From the NCBI RefSeq assembly GCF_003576455.2, contig NZ_CP032869.1:4836001-4900000 (forward strand): 64,000 nucleotides of DNA, in the 5' to 3' direction. The notes beneath the pieces are model-generated. The model was given only the letters and a program-made list of their open reading frames with translations. It ran no database searches and had not been told where the DNA came from. A program made the translations under genes and the position numbers. The stretch is from Mucilaginibacter celer (lineage in GTDB: Bacteria > Bacteroidota > Bacteroidia > Sphingobacteriales > Sphingobacteriaceae). This document shows positions 26,678 through 34,883 of this stretch, piece by piece (position 1 is the stretch's first letter; each line of letters starts with the position of its first letter).

Positions 26678-29482
26678 ATGAAATACATACGTATTACTAT
26701 TTCGCTTCTTTTTTTGCTATGCTGTTTACAATCATTTGCCCAAACCGATAGCGCTTTTTTAAAAAAAGCTGTAGCCCTGTCAAACAAGCAACTAACTGAG
26801 AAACCAACCGAAAAGGTTTACCTGCATTTAGATAAACCTTTTTACAACCTTACTGATACGGTATGGTTTAAAGCTTACGCTGTAGCGGGCCCCGATCATC
26901 AGTTATCTGGTATAAGCGGCGTTGTTTACGTTGAATTGATCAATGCCCGCGATTCTGTTGTGCAAAGGCTTCATCTAAAACTCAATAATGGTACCGCCTG
27001 GGGTGATTTTGTATTACCCGCTAACTACCAGGCAGGAAGCTATCGTTTAAGAGCTTATACAAACTGGATGCGGAATCAATCTGCCGACGCAATGTTCAAC
27101 CAGCGCGTGCAGGTAAACGGACGGACCATTTTCGGACTTAGTCAGCCGCAGGTACAAGCTACGGCACAAAGCAGCAATCCCGATGTTCAGTTTTTTGCGG
27201 AGGGCGGTAGCCTTATTACGGGGTTAAGATCTAAAATTGCGGTTAAAGCGATAGGGAAAAACGGATTGGGATGCGATGTTAAAGGTACCATAATAGATAA
27301 CGATGGTGCTGAAGTTGCTGAATTTGAAACTACCCATCTGGGTATGGGCGTGTTTGCCCTGATGCCGCAGGCCGGTAAAATTTACAAAGCCAGGATAACA
27401 ACCGATGGTGTTCCCTCTTTTACGGTCAATTTGCCCAAAGCTATGGATGAGGGCTTCACTATAACCGTTAATAACCGGCTTACTGATAGTATCGGCGTTA
27501 AAATAACAGCGTCCGCAAAAACCATAAGCCTGAAACAGCATACTTATTATTACCTGGTTGGCCAAACGGGCGGAAAGGTTTATTATACCACCGCTTTTAA
27601 GCTTGAGGATGCGGGTTACTCATTCCAAATCGAAAAGAAGCGCTTTCCGTCGGGCGTTGCACAATTCACGTTGTTCGGCGCCGATGCCGAACCGCTTAAT
27701 GAACGACTTGCTTTTATACGCAGCAACGACACCCTGAGCCTGAAATTAAATATCGCCAATCAAAAATTTGCTTCACGTAAAGAAGTTTTGGTGGCACTTA
27801 AAACTGCAGATCAGGCCGGGAAACCCGTAACAGGCACATTCTCTGTTTCGGTGATCAACGAAAGCCGCATTCCATCCAACCAAAATACAGAGAGCACTAT
27901 CCTGAATAACCTGCTGTTAACGTCAGACCTGAAAGGATATATCGAGCAGCCCAATTATTATTTCACCAACATTACCGATAAAACAGACGCCGATCTGGAT
28001 ATGCTGATGCTTACCCAGGGCTATCGCGGTTTTGAATGGCTTAAAACATTAAATGAAAAACAAGCGCCGTTGGCGTTTAAGGCCGAAGGCTCGCTGAGCC
28101 TTTCGGGCTCAATACAAACCCCTGGAGGAAAACCGCTGCCAAACGGAAAAGTAACATTATTGGGTAACCGGGAAGATTTTTTTGCCGATACAACAGCCGA
28201 TCTGAATGGCGATTTCACATTTGATGATGTTGATGTTTCGGATACCTCGCACCTTATGGTACAGGCACGCAAGCAAAACAATGGAAAAAACGTAACCATA
28301 TTTATTAAAAAGCCCGATTATCCTAAGGTTGAAAAAATGAATATGCCGGCTGATGATCAGGCACCGCCTGCTCTCGACGCCCGGGAAGCGTATATCCGGT
28401 ATATGGAGCAACAACAAACAGACTCCATAAAAAATGCAAATACATTAAAGGAAGTAGTTATTAAAGGGAAAAAGGCCATTACACCCAATGAATATAACAG
28501 ATACGGCAGCCTTCAGCAACGAAGTGTTAATATGGCTAAACTGCGCAGCTATAAGGATGATAATTTAGCCGGGGCACTGCATGTAAATGAACCGCTGGCA
28601 CAGATTAACCTTACTGCCGCGTACAAATACAATGCATTAGGCGGTGGGCGAGCGAGCAGGTTTGTTATTGACGGGACATACGTTGAAGAACGCCAGTTAA
28701 GTTTGATACATGTGGAAGAAATAGAAAGTGTAGATTTGATAATGGCAGGAAAGTCAAGTATGCCTTTAATAGTTGTTAAAACTAAAAGATACGCCGGCAC
28801 CGATACCACAGTGCTAAAAGAAGTGAATATACGTGCAACCAAAACCAATAAAACAGCCTATAAAGGATACTCGGCCGGCAAATTAGGAGCTGCGCCCGAT
28901 CAGATTGTTATGGGCAACAAGCTTAACGGCTGCACCAAACTTTCTGATTGTTTAAGAAGCAAGATTTTTGGCGTTACCTTTGATGCGAAAGGCAACCCCA
29001 TTAGTATGCGCGGAAATCAGAAAATGGCGGTGATACTTAACGGCTCGGTACTGGATGGCAGCGCGCTTGATAACATCAATCCAAATGATATTTATAGTAT
29101 CGAAGTTTTGCGCGGGGTATCGTACGCAGCCATTGTGGGCTCTGATTATCCGGGAGGGGCACTTGCAATAACTACACTAAATGGCGGCAACTATGTAACA
29201 GGCAGCAGCTCATCATTGGGCGTAATCACCTATCCGTTTAAAGGTTTTTATAAAGCCCGTACATTTTATTCGCCCAAATATACTCCGGCAAATATCAATT
29301 CAACTACACCAGATTATCGTACAACAATTTTTTGGGAACCCAATATTACAACTACACCTTCCGGCGAGGCTACATTCAGATACTTCAACTCGGATACGAG
29401 GGGTGTATACAAGATAACTGTTGAAGGCATTGATTCTGAAGGTAATTTAGGCCGGCAGATTTACCGATACAAGGTAGAGTAA
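26678..29482 (+). CDS. Paralog with MG2 domain and two plug-like domains
   Basis: A 934-residue paralog of the preceding gene, with a signal peptide (SLLFLLCCLQSFAQ) and the same MG2 block (EKVYLHLDKPFYNLTDTVWFKAYA). After residue ~585 there are two tandem plug-like units, each opening with a LKEV box (near 589 and 712). The first contains VIDGTYVEERQL and ends in VVKTKRYAG; the second has NGSVLDGSALDNINPNDIYSIEVLRGV. The C-terminal VEGIDSEGNLGRQIYRYKVE mirrors the first protein. No barrel follows. It ends before a strong terminator, so the two genes may share one transcript. Confidence 0.82.
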   Translation: MKYIRITISLLFLLCCLQSFAQTDSAFLKKAVALSNKQLTEKPTEKVYLHLDKPFYNLTDTVWFKAYAVAGPDHQLSGISGVVYVELINARDSVVQRLHLKLNNGTAWGDFVLPANYQAGSYRLRAYTNWMRNQSADAMFNQRVQVNGRTIFGLSQPQVQATAQSSNPDVQFFAEGGSLITGLRSKIAVKAIGKNGLGCDVKGTIIDNDGAEVAEFETTHLGMGVFALMPQAGKIYKARITTDGVPSFTVNLPKAMDEGFTITVNNRLTDSIGVKITASAKTISLKQHTYYYLVGQTGGKVYYTTAFKLEDAGYSFQIEKKRFPSGVAQFTLFGADAEPLNERLAFIRSNDTLSLKLNIANQKFASRKEVLVALKTADQAGKPVTGTFSVSVINESRIPSNQNTESTILNNLLLTSDLKGYIEQPNYYFTNITDKTDADLDMLMLTQGYRGFEWLKTLNEKQAPLAFKAEGSLSLSGSIQTPGGKPLPNGKVTLLGNREDFFADTTADLNGDFTFDDVDVSDTSHLMVQARKQNNGKNVTIFIKKPDYPKVEKMNMPADDQAPPALDAREAYIRYMEQQQTDSIKNANTLKEVVIKGKKAITPNEYNRYGSLQQRSVNMAKLRSYKDDNLAGALHVNEPLAQINLTAAYKYNALGGGRASRFVIDGTYVEERQLSLIHVEEIESVDLIMAGKSSMPLIVVKTKRYAGTDTTVLKEVNIRATKTNKTAYKGYSAGKLGAAPDQIVMGNKLNGCTKLSDCLRSKIFGVTFDAKGNPISMRGNQKMAVILNGSVLDGSALDNINPNDIYSIEVLRGVSYAAIVGSDYPGGALAITTLNGGNYVTGSSSSLGVITYPFKGFYKARTFYSPKYTPANINSTTPDYRTTIFWEPNITTTPSGEATFRYFNSDTRGVYKITVEGIDSEGNLGRQIYRYKVE

Positions 29483-29502
29483 GTGGAAAGTACGGAAGTG
29501 CT

Positions 29503-29550
29503 AAAGTCCGAAAGAAAAAGGGGATACCGATTCTTTCGGACTTTTTGTTT
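29503..29550. terminator. Terminator after the second plug protein
   Basis: Arms at 29503-29516 and 29531-29544 form a perfect 14-bp stem, followed by a T-rich stretch. It also lies at the 3' end of the opposing Gly-rich gene and could serve both. Confidence 0.85.
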
Positions 29551-29559
29551 TATTAACAA

Positions 29560-30426
29560 TTAATTATTGGCCAAATAGAATTTCTCCCAGAAATCAACAG
29601 CTTTCGAGATTTCTCCGTTGCCACCGCTCATTTGCCCGCGGCCCATGCCGCCGCCCATACCACCACGTCCGCCGCCTCTTCCGCCGCGACCGCCACCCAT
29701 ACCACCGCCTCTTCCGCCACGGCCACCGCCACCAAAGCCACCACCATCCCGGTCACCCTCGCCTGTGCCCCCACCTGTTGGGCGTTGAAATCCGTTAATC
29801 TTAAAATTAAAGGCCCACTCATTTTTAAAGGCATCGTTACCTGCGTGGAAAAAACTTAGCGGGATAGCTGCTTCATAGATCAGGTTACCATCAGCATCAT
29901 AATTTATAGCTGTTTTAATACCGTACGTGTTTGATGTGGTGATCATATCGCCATCAATATCCTTAAAACCAACCACCTTAATATAACGCAACTTAGTGAT
30001 TCGCTCGCGCATCAGCTCGTCGCGATCAGCCTGGGTAATTTCGGTATTATCAGTAACGGTTTTGGGGAAATCCAGTTTTTCATCAGGAGCCGATAACGGG
30101 AAGGTTAACATAAATGTATCCTTCTTTTTCCCTTTTGGATCGATGGTTAAAGTGATACCGGCGTGCAGCACCTTCATCTGGTCAAACCGTTGGGTTACGC
30201 GGATGGCGGCGTACAGGTAATCTTTATCATTAGCGAGCGCATAGTTCAGCTTCTTTTCATCGTTATAATACCTGAGGCTATCACCCCACTCTTTAATGCT
30301 GCCGTCGATATTGATATTGGCGGGCGGAGCCTGTAAATTGTTTTTGTTGTTTTGTGCCGATGAATAGCCGGCAGCAAGCAATTGTGCTGCCAGGGCCAAA
30401 GCAAAGCCGGGGTACGCTTTTTTCAT
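29560..30426 (-). CDS. Exported CBM9-like protein with Gly/Arg-rich region
   Basis: A 288-residue protein with a signal peptide (GFALALAAQLLAAGYSSAQ). The middle resembles DOMON or CBM9-like beta-sandwich proteins: INIDGSIKEWGDSLRYYND, DYLYAAIRVTQRF, YEAAIPLSFFHAG. Residues ~215-265 are a Gly/Arg/Met low-complexity stretch with repeated RGG and GGM units. The last ~20 residues are helical. The low-complexity part has the highest GC of the gene and can vary in length by slippage. Function is unknown. Confidence 0.75.
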   Translation of the reverse strand: MKKAYPGFALALAAQLLAAGYSSAQNNKNNLQAPPANINIDGSIKEWGDSLRYYNDEKKLNYALANDKDYLYAAIRVTQRFDQMKVLHAGITLTIDPKGKKKDTFMLTFPLSAPDEKLDFPKTVTDNTEITQADRDELMRERITKLRYIKVVGFKDIDGDMITTSNTYGIKTAINYDADGNLIYEAAIPLSFFHAGNDAFKNEWAFNFKINGFQRPTGGGTGEGDRDGGGFGGGGRGGRGGGMGGGRGGRGGGRGGMGGGMGRGQMSGGNGEISKAVDFWEKFYLANN

Positions 30427-30511
30427 GTGAAAAATAAATTAGGGTTTGATGTGTAACATGATTTTTAAAACCATCGAACACGATTTTAACATTTTTATTA
30501 TTGTTTTTGAG

Positions 30512-30519
30512 TAAATTTG
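30512..30519 (+). promoter_or_regulatory. Candidate -7 box (TAAATTTG) for clpS
   Basis: Matches TAnnTTTG and ends 9 bases before the ATG, which gives a very short leader. Confidence 0.45.
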
Positions 30520-30528
30520 TAGTTACGT

Positions 30529-30810
30529 ATGCCAACCGAGATACAGGAAGAAACATTTACGCTCGAAGAGTTACTTGCAGGACTTAAAGAGATGCATCGT
30601 TTAATACTATGGAACGATGATTTTAACACTTTTGATCATGTAATTCATTGTATGATGAAGTACCTGGACTACTCAGAACCACAAGCCGAAAAAATTGCCT
30701 GGAAGGTACATAACGAAGGCAAATGCGCCGTATTGGAAGGCTCGTTTACCGAGATGGAGATTTACCGCAAAATTTTGCAACAGGAAGGTTTAACTGTTTC
30801 TGTAGAATAA
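30529..30810 (+). CDS. clpS: ClpS adaptor of the ClpAP protease
   Basis: A 93-residue adaptor that delivers N-degron substrates to the Clp protease. The core LILWNDDFNTFDHVI is the N-end-binding signature, followed by a conserved helix pair and EGKCAVLEG. Length fits the family. It is followed after 16 bases by the histidine-phosphatase gene on the same strand, so a two-gene unit is possible. Confidence 0.95.
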   Translation: MPTEIQEETFTLEELLAGLKEMHRLILWNDDFNTFDHVIHCMMKYLDYSEPQAEKIAWKVHNEGKCAVLEGSFTEMEIYRKILQQEGLTVSVE

Positions 30811-30826
30811 TCCAATAACCACCGCC

Positions 30827-31375
30827 ATGCTAAAAAGATCGTTTTTACTTTTAATGATGGTAGGCTGGATAAGCCTCACCGCTTGCGGGCAGGGGAAAAA
30901 CCTTAGACTTGTGTTCATCCGTCACGCCGAAAAACCTGATGTTGGTGATAACCTATCCTGTGCAGGATTCAACCGCTCGCTCAAGCTTCCCGAAGTAATT
31001 AAGGCTAAATTCGGCCTACCTGATTATATATATGTTCCGGCATTGCATTTAGGTAAATCCACTCCTCGTGGGCGCATGTTCCAAACTGTGTCTCCTTTAG
31101 CCGTAAAATATAATCTCACTATCAATAGTAAGTTTGAAGAAGAGGATGATAACGGTATAGCCAATGATTTGATCTCAAAAAAAGGCACTATACTTATTGT
31201 TTGGGAACATAACCAGATTAAACCGCTATTGAAAGCCTTGGGCCTTAAGGTAAAAGATTTGCAATGGCCGGATAACGACTTTGATAGTATCTGGATAGTT
31301 ACCTTTAAAAAAGGCAAGCCAGGCTTAACGCAGGATAAGGAAGGGATTACGCCGACAGCGGGGTGTAGTTTTTAA
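30827..31375 (+). CDS. Histidine-phosphatase-superfamily lipoprotein
   Basis: A 182-residue exported protein with a lipobox-like TACG near residue 20. The motif VFIRHAEKPD marks the histidine phosphatase superfamily, though the second catalytic His is placed only tentatively at WEHNQ. It is shorter than phosphoglycerate-mutase enzymes; the substrate is unknown. It is followed by an 82-bp palindrome and a terminator shared with ilvE. Confidence 0.82.
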   Translation: MLKRSFLLLMMVGWISLTACGQGKNLRLVFIRHAEKPDVGDNLSCAGFNRSLKLPEVIKAKFGLPDYIYVPALHLGKSTPRGRMFQTVSPLAVKYNLTINSKFEEEDDNGIANDLISKKGTILIVWEHNQIKPLLKALGLKVKDLQWPDNDFDSIWIVTFKKGKPGLTQDKEGITPTAGCSF

Positions 31376-31395
31376 TTCAAACACATTTCAACAAT

Positions 31396-31477
31396 CGTCA
31401 TTGCGAGGAACGAAGCAATCGCGAACTATACAGGGAGCTCTTGCTTACGTGCGATTGCTTCGTTTCTCGCAATGACG
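31396..31477. repeat. 82-bp palindrome, family B copy 1
   Basis: 27-base arms begin CGTCATTGCGAGGAACGAAG and return in reverse complement with one mismatch, around a 28-base spacer. The same element is at 53479-53560, and a degenerate copy is at 34758-34867. Confidence 0.85.
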
Positions 31478-31511
31478 TGTGGTAGATAACCAGTTTCATA
31501 GCCGCTACATA

Positions 31512-31552
31512 AAACGCAAAACGCCCCGGAAAATCCGTGGCGTTTTGCGTTT
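31512..31552. terminator. Bidirectional terminator between histidine phosphatase and ilvE
   Basis: A perfect 14-bp stem (31512-31525 with 31539-31552), with flanking A-rich and T-rich ends on both sides. It suits both convergent transcripts. Confidence 0.85.
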
Positions 31553-31568
31553 ATTATTATGCAGAAAA

Positions 31569-32639
31569 TTATTCACTAACCAAATAGTTCCAACCATGAG
31601 TATCAGGCGCTAAACCATATTTAATAGCATCAAGCGTATCAAATACTTTGTTTGAAAACTCACGCGTTTTCGGATCACTCAGGAAATACTCCTCGCCTTC
31701 GAAGCTGATTGATGCTACAGGGGCGATAGTAGCGGCAGTACCGGCGCCAAAAGCATCGGTAAGTTTACCGTTTTTAGCTCCTTCAATAATCTCGGCTACC
31801 GCAACTTTACGCTCTTCTACCGGAATGCCCCATTCTTTAGCTAAAGCGATAACGGTATCGCGGGTTACGCCATCTAATATGGTATCTTTTGCTTCGGCAG
31901 TGATCAGTTTACCGTCCAGTAGGAACATGGCATTAGCCGCACCCATTTCTTCAATAAACTTGTGTTCTTTGGCATCAGTCCAAATCAGTTGGTCAAAACC
32001 TTCCTGTGTAGCTTTGCGGGCGGGCAGCATCGAGCTTCCGTAGTTACCGGCAGCCTTGGCGTAGCCCATACCACCTTCGGCAGCGCGGGTGTAGTGTGTT
32101 TCAATTTTAACACGCAAAGGTTTTGAAAAATACGGACCAACCGGGCCTACCAAAACCATGTATTTATAAGTTGCCGATGGGGTTACGCCCAAATACGGAT
32201 CTGTAGCGAACATAAACGGACGGATGTACAACGCGTGATTTGGCTGCGAAGGCACCCAATTGCGGTCGATATCTACCAAAGTAGCTATACTTTGCAGGAA
32301 AATTTCTTCAGGCAAAGTAGGCATGCAAAGCCTTTCGGCCGATTTATTGAAACGGATAGCGTTTTTATCCGGGCGGAAAACGGTAATTTTTCCGTCGGCA
32401 TGTTTGTAGGCTTTCAGGCCTTCAAAAAATGCCTGTCCGTAGTGAAGTGCAGAAATAGCTGGGCTGAGACCAATTTCGCCGTAGGGAATGACCGAGAGAT
32501 TTGTCCATTCACCATTTGCATAATCGGCCACAAACATGTGGTCAGAAAAAGTTTTTCCAAAAGGTAAGTTGTCGAAATCCGTTTGCTCCAAACGGGAAGC
32601 AGTTGTCCTGCTGATCTTGATGTCCAATGTCTCGGTCAT
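31569..32639 (-). CDS. ilvE: Branched-chain amino acid aminotransferase
   Basis: PLP-dependent transamination of leucine, isoleucine and valine. The start ATG at 32639 (MTETLDIKISR) is chosen over the longer 32666. The fold-IV class signatures include EEMGAANAMFLLDGKLITAEAKDTILDGVTRDTVIALA and the PLP lysine in YGSSMLPARKATQ region. At 356 residues it is of family length. It is separated from the dioxygenase gene by a 520-base repeat-rich gap. Confidence 0.94.
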   Translation of the reverse strand: MTETLDIKISRTTASRLEQTDFDNLPFGKTFSDHMFVADYANGEWTNLSVIPYGEIGLSPAISALHYGQAFFEGLKAYKHADGKITVFRPDKNAIRFNKSAERLCMPTLPEEIFLQSIATLVDIDRNWVPSQPNHALYIRPFMFATDPYLGVTPSATYKYMVLVGPVGPYFSKPLRVKIETHYTRAAEGGMGYAKAAGNYGSSMLPARKATQEGFDQLIWTDAKEHKFIEEMGAANAMFLLDGKLITAEAKDTILDGVTRDTVIALAKEWGIPVEERKVAVAEIIEGAKNGKLTDAFGAGTAATIAPVASISFEGEEYFLSDPKTREFSNKVFDTLDAIKYGLAPDTHGWNYLVSE

Positions 32640-32854
32640 GGCGTTAAAAATTAATAAATTATACAAAATGGCAAGGTAGGCATTTTTATGCCCTATGCCA
32701 AAAAAATGTGCTTACAATTGGTGATTACCACATATAAAAACATCATTTTGACAATATTATTGCGGTGGTTGATGCTCCCGCAAACCAATTAAATGTTATG
32801 CTGAGTGAGTAAAACCCGAGGCATCTGAAGGAGAATATGACATTTTCACCTTTG

Positions 32855-32940
32855 CCATGCTGAGGAACGAAGCATCTTCTTCGCCATGTATAGCCGCCAT
32901 GCTTGTTGTAGAAGATCCTTCGCTATCGCTCAGGATGACA
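32855..32940. repeat. Palindrome, family C copy 1
   Basis: Starts CATGCTGAGGAACGAAGCATC and folds back through GATCCTTCGCTATCGCTCAGGATGACA. The copy at 51567-51656 shares the ends and the core. Confidence 0.75.
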
Positions 32941-32964
32941 AAATTTTTTAATTACGCCATGGGT

Positions 32965-33065
32965 AGCCTGTCGAAGGGTCGCAAGTAAAGGCCCTCCCAC
33001 CATGCTTCGACAGGCTCAGCATGACACCCACCTTTATATTATGTCATGCTGAACTTGTTTCAGCA
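32965..33065. repeat. Adjacent palindrome cluster in ilvE-kynA gap
   Basis: A 12-bp perfect stem (32965-32976 with 33005-33016) carries an AGCCTGTCGAAG word. A separate short hairpin (TGCTGAA/TTCAGCA, 33047-33065) follows. Together with the family C unit they fill the 32640-33163 gap. No gene was seen there. Confidence 0.7.
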
Positions 33066-33163
33066 CCTCACTCGCTAAGCCGCCTTGCTAAGCAAAGCAG
33101 CAATCTGTCCTGTGGGATGCCGAAATAAATTCGGCACGACGGCTGAGTAAGTTCAGTTGAGTA

Positions 33164-34117
33164 TTACATCCCGCTCAGCACATCATCAACCCAGGCTTTA
33201 CCCCAGTTTTCCTTTTCCTCATCCGTCCAAACCCATGGGTAAAAAATTCTTTTCTGAAAACGGGGCGGCAGATACTTTTGCCAGTTGGTGCCCCCTGTGG
33301 CTTTAATATCTTCCGGCTCGCGATTAAGGTAACGCACTGCCGATTTATAGTGCGAGAGCGGCCAGTTCACATTTACGTTAATATCCAGCTGCCTCAATTC
33401 CGCTTTTAGTTCGGGGGTTAATTGTCCCTCCGCTTCAAAATGCTTAGCCAGGTTGTTAAAATTATTAACAGCCGCTGCCTTACCCAATTCAATAAAAGTT
33501 TTCGAATACTTTTTTTCAAACTGTTTAAGCGTGAGTGTTTTTTTGCCGGTGGATAGTTCTGTAGCTCCAAACTTCCAGTACAGGTATTCAAACTGATCTT
33601 CAATGGCCGCGCCTCTTAACCCCTCACGTTTATCCATCGCCACCAGGTTAATAAAATCGGTAGCATAAATCTCGATCATCCGGTATTGCCCCGATTGAAA
33701 ACCACTGGCCGGCAGTAACGACATCCTGAATTTCAGGAATTGCTCCTTTTCCATCCCATCAACCATAATCCCGAACGAGTGCGTCAACGCACCAAAATAA
33801 CGGTTAATGCGTTTCAGCCTCGCTGTAAAAAACTCAACGGTAAGCGGCGCAGCTTCGGCAATTTGTTTACACTCGTGCAGGGCAAGTTTAAAATACAGTT
33901 CGGTAATCTGGTGATAGATGATAAAAATCTCTTCATCCGGAAACGGTGTTTTAGGGCTTTGCAGGCTAAGCAGGGTATCCAGGTGGATGTAATCCCAATA
34001 AGTTAAAAAATCGGCATAAAGCAGGCCATCCAGATAGGAGTTCATATCCTGGCCCATGGCTTCGTACTTTTCTTGCAAACGGGTTAGTCGGTCGTCAATT
34101 TCGGCGGAAAAATGCAT
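33164..34117 (-). CDS. kynA: Tryptophan 2,3-dioxygenase
   Basis: A heme enzyme that opens the indole ring of tryptophan to N-formylkynurenine, the first step of the kynurenine pathway. The start at 34117 (MHFSAEIDDRLTRLQ) is preferred to an upstream Met. Family features include the TYWDYIHLDTLLSLQ segment, YHQITELYFKLALHE and the ASGFQSGQYRMIEI loop. Length is 317 residues. No other kynurenine genes are next to it. Confidence 0.94.
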   Translation of the reverse strand: MHFSAEIDDRLTRLQEKYEAMGQDMNSYLDGLLYADFLTYWDYIHLDTLLSLQSPKTPFPDEEIFIIYHQITELYFKLALHECKQIAEAAPLTVEFFTARLKRINRYFGALTHSFGIMVDGMEKEQFLKFRMSLLPASGFQSGQYRMIEIYATDFINLVAMDKREGLRGAAIEDQFEYLYWKFGATELSTGKKTLTLKQFEKKYSKTFIELGKAAAVNNFNNLAKHFEAEGQLTPELKAELRQLDINVNVNWPLSHYKSAVRYLNREPEDIKATGGTNWQKYLPPRFQKRIFYPWVWTDEEKENWGKAWVDDVLSGM

Positions 34118-34195
34118 AAGCAAAGGTAACAAAATAGTGAGCCGTGAAAACATATCGGCAAATGGTTGTTATATTTATATAAACCTTTTGATACT

Positions 34196-34669
34196 ATGAA
34201 GATCAGGAAAATACTCATCTGCATTGATGAGAGCGAATATTCCCAGCACGCAGCCGAATACGGTTTTGATATTGCGCAAACCTACGGCACGGAGGTTGGC
34301 CTGGTGCACATTATTGAGCCCATGACCCCGGTAGCCGACACTACAGATACGCTTACCGGTTTGCCCTTCGACGCAACACTCGAATCGACCATATCTTTAG
34401 AGGTAGGAAATATCCAAACAGAACGGTCGGCTGTTATTTTAGAGCGGGCCCGGCTTGCCTTTGGCGGAGGACTTGAGGTATCAAAATTTACAGAGTACGG
34501 TGCCACGGCCGATGGTATTATAGAATGCGCCATAAATTTCAATGCCGACCTGATCGTAATGGGCACACACCGCCGCACGGGTATCGACAGGTGGTTTTTA
34601 GGCAACGTGGCCGAGGATGTGATCAAAAACTCGGAAATTCCGGTATTGGTAGTTCCGTTTAAAAAATAA
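34196..34669 (+). CDS. Universal stress protein (UspA family)
   Basis: A 157-residue USP with the fold's opening strand KILICIDESEYSQHAAEYG and the ATP-type motif GTHRRTGIDRWFLGNVAEDVIKNSEIPVLVVP. The start ATG at 34196 is chosen (MKIRKILI). It is divergent from kynA, with 78 bases between starts. Regulation by stress is known for the family but not shown here. Confidence 0.93.
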   Translation: MKIRKILICIDESEYSQHAAEYGFDIAQTYGTEVGLVHIIEPMTPVADTTDTLTGLPFDATLESTISLEVGNIQTERSAVILERARLAFGGGLEVSKFTEYGATADGIIECAINFNADLIVMGTHRRTGIDRWFLGNVAEDVIKNSEIPVLVVPFKK

Positions 34670-34677
34670 TGGGTATT

Positions 34678-34723
34678 GGGTTTTGAGCCGCCTTGTTAAA
34701 GTTTTGTAAATGGTTCAAAACCC
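34678..34723 (+). terminator. Imperfect 12-bp hairpin after uspA
   Basis: Arms GGGTTTTGAGCC (34678-34689) and GGTTCAAAACCC (34712-34723) pair except for one G-T. There is no T-run, so termination is uncertain. Confidence 0.35.
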
Positions 34724-34757
34724 GGTGCTCATTTATAAATGAAGATATATCTCAAAA

Positions 34758-34867
34758 CGTCATTGCTATGACGTGGTGATGATGCGGAGCGGCGTGATGG
34801 TGATGGCAGGGTAGGCTTTCACAGCCCCTCTGTACAGTTCGCGATTGCTTCGTTCCTCGCAATGACG
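34758..34867. repeat. Degenerate family B palindrome
   Basis: The right arm, from 34832 to 34867, is the intact family-B arm. The left arm is shortened to ACGTCATTGC, with unrelated sequence between. It lies just downstream of the SerB-ACT gene. Confidence 0.6.
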
Positions 34868-34883
34868 TGGTGTTTAAGTATTC

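Noticed and set aside
31396..31477. CRISPR array or small repeat cluster
   Set aside because: The repeats are isolated palindromes, not direct repeats with regular spacers, and no cas genes are present.
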